Shown one piece after another: positions 25,148 to 33,296 of a stretch of 64,000 nt of DNA. Position 1 is the stretch's first letter. Every line of letters begins with the position of its first letter. The notes under the pieces were generated by a model. That model ran no database searches and had not been told where the DNA came from. It saw only the letters and a program-made list of their open reading frames with translations. The position numbers and the translations under genes were made by a program. This DNA comes from Leptotrichia hongkongensis (GTDB lineage Bacteria; Fusobacteriota; Fusobacteriia; Fusobacteriales; Leptotrichiaceae). The stretch lies in NCBI RefSeq assembly GCF_041538065.1, contig NZ_JBGORW010000003.1, forward strand, positions 124,001 through 188,000, in the 5' to 3' direction.

Positions 25148-25275
25148 GTAAAGGGGATCAATTGCCATCCCCTTTACAATCCCCGCTCGTCTAAGTATTT
25201 TTTTGAAACAAAAACGAAACTCGCTACGTAAAACTTCGCTCAAACAGTCGTTTTTATTCCAAAAAAATCACGACA
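25148..25275 (-). repeat. Structured intergenic repeat, family 1, copy D
   Basis: Lies in the opposite orientation to copy C. Hairpin 2: perfect 11-base-pair stem GTAAAGGGGAT (25148-25158) with ATCCCCTTTAC (25167-25177); the loop reads GGCAATTG on the minus strand. Hairpin 1: arms 25198-25217 and 25248-25267 around CTCGCTACGTAAAACTTCGC. The spacer CTCGTCTAAGTA matches copies C and E. Stem bases differ from every other copy yet stay paired. Confidence 0.85.
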
Positions 25276-25299
25276 CTTTAAATTTAATTATAATAAAAA

Positions 25300-25550
25300 G
25301 AGTAATAAGCAAAATTTTGTTAGAAAAAAATAGTTGTTTGAGCTTTTGGATAAAATTATAAATTGGATGTGTTTATTTATATTTAAAATAACTTTTATTC
25401 AAAAGCGAATTCTATTTTTTTCTATAAAAAAGTTTTGCGCAAAGCGGGGTAGTTCGTAGAACGTTTCGGCAGTATCTCTAAGTAGCAGTTAGTTAAAGAT
25501 GTTAAAATAACTGTTATTGCGAAAGAGGGCATGGCGATTGATGCCCTTAC
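25300..25550 (+). repeat. Structured intergenic repeat, family 1, copy G (opened-loop form)
   Basis: Same build as copy F: TTAGAAAAAAATAGTTG, TTTGAGCTTTTGGATAAA, an inner A/T stem, TTTATTCAAAAGCGAA, TTCTATTTTTTTCTA. About 70 further bases separate it from hairpin 2: AGGGCAT (25526-25532) with ATGCCCT (25541-25547) around GGCGATTG. It adjoins copy D in opposite orientation, 33 bases away. Confidence 0.75.
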
Positions 25551-25692
25551 GTTAAAAAAATTTTGAAAAATATAAATAAAAAAATAATTATTAGTCAAAA
25601 TAATCTGAAATTTAAAAATTTTTTATTTTTGTACTTAAGGATTAAACTGTAAAATGATTGTTAAATAAAATTAATAAAAGGAAATAATTGAG

Positions 25693-27234
25693 GTGGTAAA
25701 AATGAGTAAAGATGTAAATGTTGAAAATATGTATGAAGGGAAAAATATTGGAATCATACTGAATAAAACAAAGTTAGAGAATTTTGTGATTCAGGAATTT
25801 GTGCTGGATGAAAATATTAATGAACATCAGAAGCTGGAAATTCAATTGGAAATGGATGATGAGCAGAGAAAAAATCTGGAAAGAATGATTGAAAAGGAAG
25901 ATGTTGGGATTGAAATTGAGCTTGCTAATGTAGATAAGGATATCAAAAGGAAAATTTTTAGTGGAATTGTTGATTATTTTGAGATTTTGGATTATGGGAG
26001 TTATGGGTGTAGAATTTTGATGAGAGCGTTTTCTAAGAGTGTGCTTTTTGATAGAAAAAATGAGAAAAAGTATCGGGTTTTTCAGGATAGAAATTTAATG
26101 TTTTCAGATATAATTGATGAGATTAATAAGGATTATGCTGATAAAAAGTTGGAAATAAAGTGTTCTGATATTGCGAAAAAGCAGATAGGCAGTTTGATTG
26201 TTCAGTTTGATGAAACAGACTGGGAATTTTTGGTAAGACTTGCAAGTCAATTAAAAACGGGGATGTTTGTAATAGAACAGGGAATAATATTGTTTGGAAT
26301 AGTAGAAATGGGAGAAATTAAGAAGGAAAATAAATATTTTTCAGATTATTCGCTGGTAAGAGATTATAAAAATCTATATTATAAAGTGCAGTCAAATAAA
26401 GTAATAAATTTGGGAGATACTGTTTCTATTTCTGAAAACGCTGTAGAAAATGAAGGAAATGATAAAGATTCTAGTGGGAATAGAGGCAATTTTTCTGTAT
26501 TAAAAACTAGGATATTTTTGAAGGATTTTATTTTAAAAAGTGAATTTTTGGCAACGGATATGAGCAGTTATCATATATTTAGGAAATATAATGAAAAAAT
26601 AAAAGGATGCAGAATTGAAGCAAATGTTGAACGGGTGTTTGAAGATAGCGGAATTGCGAAAATGGAAGTCAGATTTGCAGAAGGGCTGAAAAAAATTGTT
26701 CAGGAAAGAAGCAATGAGGAAAGTAATGACAAAGCGTACGATGATTATGGAATAAAAAGATTTCCATTAAGTTATCAGACTTTTTATTCGCAGACAAATA
26801 CTGGATTTTTCTGTACTCCTGAAGTAAATGATACTGTGGAAGTTTATTTTCCAAATGAAGACGAGCGATTTGCAAAAGTGTCATGGGCAATAAACAATAA
26901 AGGAAATGGAAGGTTTAGCGATTATACCAAAAGAAATTTTCAGGTTAATCAGAGTGATTTTAATTTTAGCTTGAATTTGAACAATTTTGAAGTGAAAACG
27001 GCTGAGAAATATAGCGTAGAATCACCAAATATAGTTGAAAATGCAGATAATTTTGTAAATAAGGCTAATCAAAATATGATAGTGGCTTCTAATAATTATT
27101 TGGGGATAGAGTCGATTGGGGATGCTGATTTTTATGGCTCTAAGATAAATATTATTGGGAAAGAGAAGGAAATAACGATGGAATCATTAAGTTCAGATGT
27201 TAGAATTAAAGGAAAAAAAGTTCACAGTAATTAA
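25693..27234 (+). CDS. VgrG-like / phage gpD-like spike protein (orphan)
   Basis: A 513-residue protein built like the spike of contractile injection systems. A gpD/VgrG base region runs about 20-240 (IEIELANVDKDIKRKIFSGIVDYFE; DETDWEFLVRLASQLKTGMFV, a family hallmark). An OB-fold region follows at about 330-400 (FFCTPEVNDTVEVYFPNEDERFAKVSWAINN, the gp5 OB signature). The C-terminal beta-rich needle-like part has repeats such as YLGIESIGDADFYGSKINII. It has no signal peptide and no obvious toxin domain. AATTGAGGTGGTAAAA precedes the start; an internal ATG nine bases in is also possible. No sheath or baseplate genes are adjacent; an Hcp-like gene lies 5.3 kb away. Confidence 0.78.
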   Translation: MVKMSKDVNVENMYEGKNIGIILNKTKLENFVIQEFVLDENINEHQKLEIQLEMDDEQRKNLERMIEKEDVGIEIELANVDKDIKRKIFSGIVDYFEILDYGSYGCRILMRAFSKSVLFDRKNEKKYRVFQDRNLMFSDIIDEINKDYADKKLEIKCSDIAKKQIGSLIVQFDETDWEFLVRLASQLKTGMFVIEQGIILFGIVEMGEIKKENKYFSDYSLVRDYKNLYYKVQSNKVINLGDTVSISENAVENEGNDKDSSGNRGNFSVLKTRIFLKDFILKSEFLATDMSSYHIFRKYNEKIKGCRIEANVERVFEDSGIAKMEVRFAEGLKKIVQERSNEESNDKAYDDYGIKRFPLSYQTFYSQTNTGFFCTPEVNDTVEVYFPNEDERFAKVSWAINNKGNGRFSDYTKRNFQVNQSDFNFSLNLNNFEVKTAEKYSVESPNIVENADNFVNKANQNMIVASNNYLGIESIGDADFYGSKINIIGKEKEITMESLSSDVRIKGKKVHSN

Positions 27235-27250
27235 TAGCAGTTAATAAAAA

Positions 27251-27299
27251 AATACAGGAGAATAATAAGATTAGTTAAAGTTTACTGTTCTCCTGTATT
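27251..27299. terminator. Bidirectional terminator between spike gene and K+ channel gene
   Basis: AATACAGGAGAA (27251-27262) and TTCTCCTGTATT (27288-27299) form a perfect 12-base-pair stem with a 25-base loop, between converging genes. T/A-rich tails lie on both sides. Confidence 0.7.
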
Positions 27300-27318
27300 G
27301 AAAAGATTTTAGTATAAT

Positions 27319-28101
27319 TTATTTTTTTCTTTTGTTTCTTATAAATTGTATAAAAGTTATAATTTCCTGTTTTTCTGTATCTGTGTAATTTTGGGAGTTT
27401 AAAACATATTCATCTAAATCATCATCTGGAATTAAATCAGTTTGCCGATTTAAGAAATAACTCGTGATTGCTCCCGTAATCATTCCAAAAGTTCCCATTC
27501 CAATCAGTATCAGAAAAATAGCAATTATTCTTCCAATAAATGTATGCGGATAGACATCTCCATAACCAACAGTAGTTGCAGTTACAAAAGCCCACCATAG
27601 GCTATTAAAATAAGAGAGTTTTTCGACATAGGAAACTATTAGGGCAGATACTATGATTCCAAGTACAGCAAATATTAACAAATAAATAAGTCCATTTGCT
27701 CTCAAGATTTTTTTTATTTTTTTGTAGAATTTTTTTACAGACAAATAAGCTTTTGTCAGCTTTAAATGCTTAAAAACTCTTGCTAAACGTCTAATCTTAA
27801 AAATTCTGAATAGCCTAAAAATAGAATAATACGGAATAATTGAGATTAAATCAGGAATGTTGCTTTCAATAAAATCTAATTTATTGTCTGAATTTGTAAA
27901 ACGTATAAAATAATCCACTGCAAAAATTAAATAAATTGATACATCAATAAATTCCAGGATTGGATTATTAAAAATGCTAATATCGCCATGTAAATCTAAA
28001 AGTGTAGTGACAAAGCTGTATAATGCCAAGAAAATAAAAATAACCTGATAACTTATACGAAATCTTTTGTTTTTATGTAATTTTTCAATTTTCTTTTTCA
28101 T
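27319..28101 (-). CDS. Voltage-gated-type potassium channel
   Basis: A 260-residue inner-membrane protein with six helices. The fourth carries spaced arginines (Arg96, 99, 104, 105, 108 in FRLFRIFKIRRLARVF), a voltage-sensor pattern. The pore loop has TVGYGD at 177-182 (TATTVGYGDVYP), the K+ selectivity filter. A short cytosolic tail ends in basic residues (FIRNKRKK), with no RCK domain. A role in membrane potential or K+ balance is expected. It lies 13 bases downstream of the flavin reductase gene, which suggests cotranscription. Confidence 0.92.
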   Translation of the reverse strand: MKKKIEKLHKNKRFRISYQVIFIFLALYSFVTTLLDLHGDISIFNNPILEFIDVSIYLIFAVDYFIRFTNSDNKLDFIESNIPDLISIIPYYSIFRLFRIFKIRRLARVFKHLKLTKAYLSVKKFYKKIKKILRANGLIYLLIFAVLGIIVSALIVSYVEKLSYFNSLWWAFVTATTVGYGDVYPHTFIGRIIAIFLILIGMGTFGMITGAITSYFLNRQTDLIPDDDLDEYVLNSQNYTDTEKQEIITFIQFIRNKRKK

Positions 28102-28114
28102 AAAAACTCCTGTT

Positions 28115-29452
28115 TTATTTAATAACTTTTCTGTATGTTACTAATAACGGATTCCAAACACTTGCATTTGTTGGGGAATATGCAAAGTCAATCTCTATGA
28201 ATTTTTCAATAGGTGTTTCAAGAGCAATAACAATAGCCATTTGATCTACAAATTGTGCTACTGCTTCTTTTCCTACCATTGCTCCACCAAGAACAATTTT
28301 TCTATCTTTATCGTAAATAATTTCAGCACTTGCAGGAACAGAATCTTCAAAGCCAGAATTTTTATACATTGCTTTCATTGAAACTACATCAGCATTGTAT
28401 CCTAATTGTAGAGCTTCTTTTAGAGAAAGTCCAGTTTGTGCTAATTTTACATCATAAAATGAAGTTGCAAAAGAACGGATTAACCCTTTCCAGCTCACAT
28501 CTTTTCCAGATAAGTGTTTTGCAAGGAACATTCCATGCTTGTTTGCTACATCTCCAAATGGAGCATATAGATTTCTGTCAGTTTTGTAATATTTGTTAAA
28601 AACGCAATCTCCAACGGCATACACATCTTTAATATTTGTCTCAAATTTATCATTTACAACAATTTTCCCAGAATCAGTTTTTAATTCTTTTGGCAAGAAA
28701 TCAATGTTTGGAGTAATTCCAATACTAAATAGTGCAATATCAAAGTCTACAGTTTCCCCATTATCCAATTTTACTGATTTTGCTATATTATTTTCAGAAA
28801 TTATTTCTGAAACACCAGAGTTTAATTTTAATTCAACATCATTATTTTCTATTTCTTTATAAATTCTTTTTTTCAAGTTTTCAGAAACATTTGGAAAAAT
28901 TTGATCAGCCTTTTCAATAAGTGTAACGTTTAATCCATTTTTTCTGAATGATTCAGCCATTTCAAGCCCAATGAAACCAGCTCCTACGACAACTGCATTT
29001 TTTAATTTTGATTTATTTTCGTTAAGATAATCTTTTATTTTAAAGGCATGTTCTGCGTGAGATAGAGTAAATACATTTTCCAGATCCTTTGAATATCCAG
29101 TAATATTTGGCACAAATGATTTTGCCCCAACGGCAATTACTAGTTTGTCGTAAAAGATTATTCCATTAATTTCATCTCCTTTTACTGTTATAGTTTTATT
29201 TTGAAAATTTATTTCTGTAACTTCGTGATGAATTTTTACTTCAATTCCACGATTTATAAAATCTTCAGGTGTTCCGTGAAGAACATTACTTTTTTTCAAT
29301 TCATCAGCGATAAAATAGGGTGTTGGACATCCAGCCCAAGCCACATAAGAGGATTTTTCAAATAAAATAACCTCATCTTCAGGATTTGCTTTTTTATATT
29401 GAGTCGAAAACATCATTCCAGCTGCTCCGCCTCCAATTACAACTATTTTCAT
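28115..29452 (-). CDS. FAD-dependent CoA-disulfide reductase / NADH oxidase family protein
   Basis: A 445-residue flavoprotein. The FAD-binding GGGAAGM is at residues 7-13, the NAD(P)H-binding GAGFIGLEMAESF near 155, and the second FAD motif VYAVGDCVFN near 275, with a C-terminal dimerisation domain. The redox cysteine is kept as WAGCPTPYFIADEL (about residue 42), so it could reduce CoA disulfides, polysulfide or oxygen. Members of this family protect anaerobes from oxygen. The exact substrate is not readable. It precedes the K+ channel gene on the same strand. Confidence 0.88.
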   Translation of the reverse strand: MKIVVIGGGAAGMMFSTQYKKANPEDEVILFEKSSYVAWAGCPTPYFIADELKKSNVLHGTPEDFINRGIEVKIHHEVTEINFQNKTITVKGDEINGIIFYDKLVIAVGAKSFVPNITGYSKDLENVFTLSHAEHAFKIKDYLNENKSKLKNAVVVGAGFIGLEMAESFRKNGLNVTLIEKADQIFPNVSENLKKRIYKEIENNDVELKLNSGVSEIISENNIAKSVKLDNGETVDFDIALFSIGITPNIDFLPKELKTDSGKIVVNDKFETNIKDVYAVGDCVFNKYYKTDRNLYAPFGDVANKHGMFLAKHLSGKDVSWKGLIRSFATSFYDVKLAQTGLSLKEALQLGYNADVVSMKAMYKNSGFEDSVPASAEIIYDKDRKIVLGGAMVGKEAVAQFVDQMAIVIALETPIEKFIEIDFAYSPTNASVWNPLLVTYRKVIK

Positions 29453-29506
29453 AATATTTTTTGTATGATAATTTAAGAATCATACACTCCTTTCATTTTA
29501 TTATTT

Positions 29507-30148
29507 TTATTTTTGATTCATTTTGTTAAATAAATATCTAAGTCTGCTTGCTACCATGTTTATACCGACTTTGTTGTCTTTTCCACGTGGAATTATAACA
29601 TCAGCATATCTTTTGGAAGGTTCAACAAACTCCAAGTGCATAGGCTTTACAGTATCAATATATTGATTTTTTATACTTTCAAAACTTCTTGCCCGCTCGT
29701 TTAAATCCCGCTCAATTCTTCTAAGCAGCCTTTCATCATCATCAGTGTCAACAAAAATTTTTGTATCAAAAAGACTTCTGATTTTTTCCATTGCAAGTAC
29801 TAAAATACCTTCAACGATGATTATATTTGCAGGCTCAATATGCTGAGTTTCATTAACTCTGTTGTGAACCTGAAAATCATAAATAGGCTTTTCAATAGAT
29901 TTTCCATCTTTTAATGCCAGTATATGCTTTTCCAGCAAGTTAAAATCAATTGCATCAGGATGATCATAATTTAACTTAGCCCTCTCTTCATAAGTTAGAT
30001 GATCATTTCTCTTATAATAAGAATCCTGCTCCAGCAAAATCGAATGAATTCCCGTTCTTTCTAAATTTTTGATAATAGCTTGAGTTACACTAGTCTTACC
30101 AGAACCAGTACCTCCAGCAATTCCAACAATTATAGTTTGATAGCTCAT
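29507..30148 (-). CDS. udk: Uridine kinase
   Basis: Phosphorylates uridine and cytidine in pyrimidine salvage. P-loop GIAGGTGSGKTSVTQAI is near residue 10, then DSYYKRNDHLTYEERAKLNYDHPDAIDF (the substrate loop) and IIVEGILVL. The 213 residues match the family. AGGAGGAAATA precedes the ATG. It is divergent from the unknown three-gene set at 30.4 kb. Confidence 0.96.
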   Translation of the reverse strand: MSYQTIIVGIAGGTGSGKTSVTQAIIKNLERTGIHSILLEQDSYYKRNDHLTYEERAKLNYDHPDAIDFNLLEKHILALKDGKSIEKPIYDFQVHNRVNETQHIEPANIIIVEGILVLAMEKIRSLFDTKIFVDTDDDERLLRRIERDLNERARSFESIKNQYIDTVKPMHLEFVEPSKRYADVIIPRGKDNKVGINMVASRLRYLFNKMNQK

Positions 30149-30312
30149 AAAAATATTTCCTCCTGAATAGATTTTTGTAAATTTTGAATTTTTTAGAAGA
30201 ATTGTATCATATTGTATTTTTTAATAATTTTATCATTTTTTTTGCAGTTTTACAATAATGTAAAGGTTTAAAATTTTATATTTTTTAAAAATTAAAAAAC
30301 AAATAAAAATGT

Positions 30313-30341
30313 TTGAAAAAAATTTAATTATATGATAAAAT
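30313..30341 (+). promoter_or_regulatory. Promoter of the Hcp-like gene set
   Basis: TTGAAA (30313-30318) and TAAAAT (30336-30341) are separated by 17 bases, 29 bases ahead of the first ATG. Confidence 0.55.
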
Positions 30342-30369
30342 TAAAATATAATTAAATGTTGGAGGGGTT

Positions 30370-31647
30370 ATGAATAGAGAGAATGAAATTTTTGAAAAGG
30401 AAATGCTTGGAAAAAGTCTGAGAGAGATGTTTTTTGAGATGAATGTGGAGATGCAGGAGAGATTTCGGGAAATCAAAGATAAGTTTTTAGAAGCAAAAAT
30501 TAATGAGATTTCAGAATATGAAGATATTTTTGTTGAAACAGTATTAGTGGAAAAAGAAGATGTATTTAAGATGGATGGAGTGTTTTTTCCTGTGGTTGAT
30601 AAAATAGATATTATTGATGAGAATTATAAGGATATTTATTTAGAAAATGTCTATTTAAATTTGGATTTACGTAAGATTAATGAGGTTCTGGAAAGGGAAT
30701 TTTTAGGGTGGATAGATATTGACGGAGATAATTATGAGGTTAAAGTCAGGTTTGTAAAAGATGAGAGATATTTTGATGAAATAAAAAAATTGTATAATTC
30801 TTTTGAACTTAATGGAAAAAAATGGAAAACTATTAATATGGCACATTTTATGAGGTGTTATAAGATTAAACTGGCTGAGTATGGTTTTGATATGTCGCAG
30901 GATATTTTGGAGAAAATTCAAAATGGGAAATATGAGATTACTTATGATTTTGAAGAAATTCAGGATAAAGTTCTAAGAGATAGGGAATTGCTTTGGAATA
31001 TTGAAAAGAAAAAGATAATAAGCACCATTTTTGTACGTCCAACAAAAATTGACTTATCTTTTGAATATACAATAAATTTTGAAAGCGATGAACAGATTTT
31101 GGTATCGAATCATGAAAATGAAGATATTTTATGTTGCTATTACAGTGGAAAAAACAAATTAAATATTGTTTCAAAGAAAAATACAGGCGACATTTGGGAT
31201 GTGTTTTCAATAAAGCCAATCGAAAAATGCAGAAAAATTCTTGAACTTTATGGAAAAAGTAGCGAGAATCAAGAAGACTATTTTCATTTTACAAATTTTA
31301 GAAATAAGAGCTTTATTGATAAAATTCAAACTAAAAATAAAAATACTAGAAGCCGTGCATTTTTAGAAAAATATTTTTTGGAATATGAATTTACAAAAGA
31401 TAAAATTTTATTAAAAGATATTAATTTTAAAGAAAATATTGAAAAAAATCTAGATACTTATGACTGTAATGAAAGTTTGAAAAATGATTTTCAAAATGGT
31501 TATTCTGATAAAAAGCCAAAGATGAATTTGTTTGTGGAAATAAAGGATTTTGATAATTATTCAGAAGATAAGGTAAGTTTTTTGATTTCAGAAATTCAAA
31601 ATGATTATAATGAATTTGAATGCAGGGGGTACCTGTATGGCGAATAA
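30370..31647 (+). CDS. Unknown protein, first gene of Hcp-like set
   Basis: A 425-residue acidic protein without signal peptide or membrane helix. The N-terminus is charged and helical (NEIFEKEMLGKSLREMFFEMNVEMQERFREI). The rest alternates strands and charged turns with no motif I recognise. TTGGAGGGGTT precedes the ATG. The next gene starts 11 bases inside its end, and the third codes for a likely Hcp-type tube protein. It is therefore probably a structural or chaperone part of the same particle (inference from context only). Confidence 0.7.
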   Translation: MNRENEIFEKEMLGKSLREMFFEMNVEMQERFREIKDKFLEAKINEISEYEDIFVETVLVEKEDVFKMDGVFFPVVDKIDIIDENYKDIYLENVYLNLDLRKINEVLEREFLGWIDIDGDNYEVKVRFVKDERYFDEIKKLYNSFELNGKKWKTINMAHFMRCYKIKLAEYGFDMSQDILEKIQNGKYEITYDFEEIQDKVLRDRELLWNIEKKKIISTIFVRPTKIDLSFEYTINFESDEQILVSNHENEDILCCYYSGKNKLNIVSKKNTGDIWDVFSIKPIEKCRKILELYGKSSENQEDYFHFTNFRNKSFIDKIQTKNKNTRSRAFLEKYFLEYEFTKDKILLKDINFKENIEKNLDTYDCNESLKNDFQNGYSDKKPKMNLFVEIKDFDNYSEDKVSFLISEIQNDYNEFECRGYLYGE

Positions 31648-32467
31648 AAATAAAAAAGGATACGCATATATATGGGCAGTTCCTCCAAATGTGCAATTTG
31701 AACTGTCAAACACTGTTTCAGCATATATTGAGATAAATGCAGATTTTTTGAATAATAAAATTGTGAAAAAAAAGACTGTAAAAGTAAATCCATATATGAG
31801 GTTTAATAAAATTTTTACCAGTTTTGTCAATTATTATGATAATTTTTTTGAGTTTGAAAATAAACTGGAGAAAGATACTAAAATTAAAAATCTGACAATA
31901 GAGAATGTATCTAAAAAAGAGTCTAAAATAAATAGTTTTAGACGTAGGGACAATATAGTTAAAGAAGAAAAGGGAAATATATTAGTTTTGAAAAATTTTA
32001 AGAAAAATATTGAAAACGATGTGATAAATTATTTACAGGAACTTGATTTTGTGAGTGGAACAACGGTAATTGATGTTATTTGTGAAAAAATTTTGGAAGA
32101 TATAAAAAATGGAATTCTAGGAATAAGCTTGAAAAAGTATTTTTTGCTTTTGAATAGCGAAGAACAGGAATATATAGCACTTTTAATTTATAATGAAAAA
32201 ATAAATAATGTAAATTGCATGAGAAATTTTAGATTGGGAATAAAATATTTTTTTATTGATTCTATTATTTATAGACAAAAATCAGAAAAAAATAAAATGA
32301 TAGTTTATATAAATAAACCCAAAAATAAGGTAAATATTGCAAAAATAAAAACTTTGGAATTACTGTTCCTGGAACTTGGAATGGAATTAAAAGTATTTTG
32401 GCAAAATCATTTTGGAGTTGTAAATGTTGATGAAACAGTAAAAATTGATGAAATAGCAGTTTTTTAG
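31637..32467 (+). CDS. Unknown protein, second gene of Hcp-like set
   Basis: A 276-residue protein starting MANKNKKGYAYIWAVPPNVQFELSNTVSAYIEINADF. The frame opens at 31601, but CAGGGGGTACCTGT just ahead fixes ATG 31637, an 11-base overlap with the previous gene. The C-terminal third (KKYFLLLNSEEQEYIALLIYNEK... and LGMELKVFWQNHFGVVNVDETVKIDEIAVF) looks compact and conserved in style. I recall similar proteins beside VgrG-like genes in Firmicutes, but cannot name a family. Cytosolic; role unknown. Confidence 0.7.
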   Translation: MANKNKKGYAYIWAVPPNVQFELSNTVSAYIEINADFLNNKIVKKKTVKVNPYMRFNKIFTSFVNYYDNFFEFENKLEKDTKIKNLTIENVSKKESKINSFRRRDNIVKEEKGNILVLKNFKKNIENDVINYLQELDFVSGTTVIDVICEKILEDIKNGILGISLKKYFLLLNSEEQEYIALLIYNEKINNVNCMRNFRLGIKYFFIDSIIYRQKSEKNKMIVYINKPKNKVNIAKIKTLELLFLELGMELKVFWQNHFGVVNVDETVKIDEIAVF

Positions 32468-32488
32468 AAAAATAAAGGGGTGGAATAA

Positions 32489-32953
32489 ATGAAATATAGA
32501 TTGAAGATTACAGATGAGGAAAATAAAAAGGAAATAAATGTAAGTGAAGATGAAATTATGGAAGTGAAGTATAAAATTGGACTTGCAGAAGATACAAATC
32601 TTGCAAACAGTAGAAGCACAGTAGAAATGGAGATTATCGGAAAAATCATTTCAAACTTGGAAAACACAGGAAATAATTTGGAAAATGAGAGTATAAATGA
32701 TGATTTGTATGAAAGAAATAAAAAGAATATAATAGATTTGGTGGAATGGGCAGAATCCTATCTGGAAAAAAGTGATTACAGAAATTTGGAAATGTTTGTT
32801 GATTTAGGTTCAAATAAAAAAATGGATTTAAAATTTACAAATATGTTTGTGTATAATTTTTCACAGGAAATGAGCATTGAAAAAGGGATAGGGATTTTTA
32901 AGCTGAAGTTGAGACAAAAATTTCATCAGAAAAATAAACTGGATATTGTTTAA
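32489..32953 (+). CDS. Hcp-like tube protein (contractile or polymorphic-toxin delivery)
   Basis: A 154-residue protein. The C-terminal half, LVEWAESYLEKSDYRNLEMFVDLGSNKKMDLKFTNMFVYNFSQEMSIEKGIGIFKLKLRQKF, follows the strand pattern of phage-tube/Hcp proteins: a W-containing helix, a Y/R-x-VTVEV-like strand, an F-x-NxFVxxYSE-like strand, and a final G-x-F-x-L-x-L-RQK strand. I call it tube-like by that pattern, not by a search. AAAGGGGTGGAATAA precedes the ATG. It is the last gene of the three-gene set, and a spike-like VgrG gene lies upstream on the same strand. Confidence 0.6.
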   Translation: MKYRLKITDEENKKEINVSEDEIMEVKYKIGLAEDTNLANSRSTVEMEIIGKIISNLENTGNNLENESINDDLYERNKKNIIDLVEWAESYLEKSDYRNLEMFVDLGSNKKMDLKFTNMFVYNFSQEMSIEKGIGIFKLKLRQKFHQKNKLDIV

Positions 32954-33076
32954 GCAGGGGTATCAACGCCATACCCTTGCACCCTGGCTAGTCTAAGAAT
33001 TTTTTGAAAATAAAATCGAAACTCGCTACGTGAAACTTCGCTCAAACAATTAATTTTATTTCCAAAAAATCACAAC
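32954..33076 (-). repeat. Structured intergenic repeat, family 1, copy E
   Basis: Hairpin 2: GCAGGGGTAT (32954-32963) with ATACCCTTGC (32971-32980), one G-T pair; the 7-base loop reads GGCGTTG on the minus strand. Hairpin 1: arms 33000-33016 and 33053-33069 around CGAAACTCGCTACGTGAAAC and CTTCGCTCAAAC. The spacer GGCTAGTCTAAGAA matches copies C and D. It begins directly after the Hcp-like stop codon. Confidence 0.85.
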
Positions 33077-33190
33077 AGTTTTAATCGGATTACATCAAGT
33101 AAATTGATAAAAATAAACTTTATTTTGAAAAAAATGATTGTCGATACTTCTTTGGTTATAATAATTGTCATAATTTTTTATAAAAATATT

Positions 33191-33218
33191 TTGAGATGTA
33201 AATTTTTAAAGGTATAAT
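33191..33218 (+). promoter_or_regulatory. Promoter of the short-chain dehydrogenase gene
   Basis: TTGAGA (33191-33196) and TATAAT (33213-33218) are separated by 16 bases, about 79 bases ahead of the ATG. Confidence 0.5.
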
Positions 33219-33296
33219 ATATTAGAAATTTGTAATTTATATTAGCACAAAACAATTTGTCTAAAATAAAAATAAAACTAGAGGAGATGAGTTTTT

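Noticed and set aside
25693..27234. A full type VI secretion system
   Set aside because: No sheath, baseplate, ClpV or membrane-complex genes are present in the window; only spike-like and tube-like genes are.
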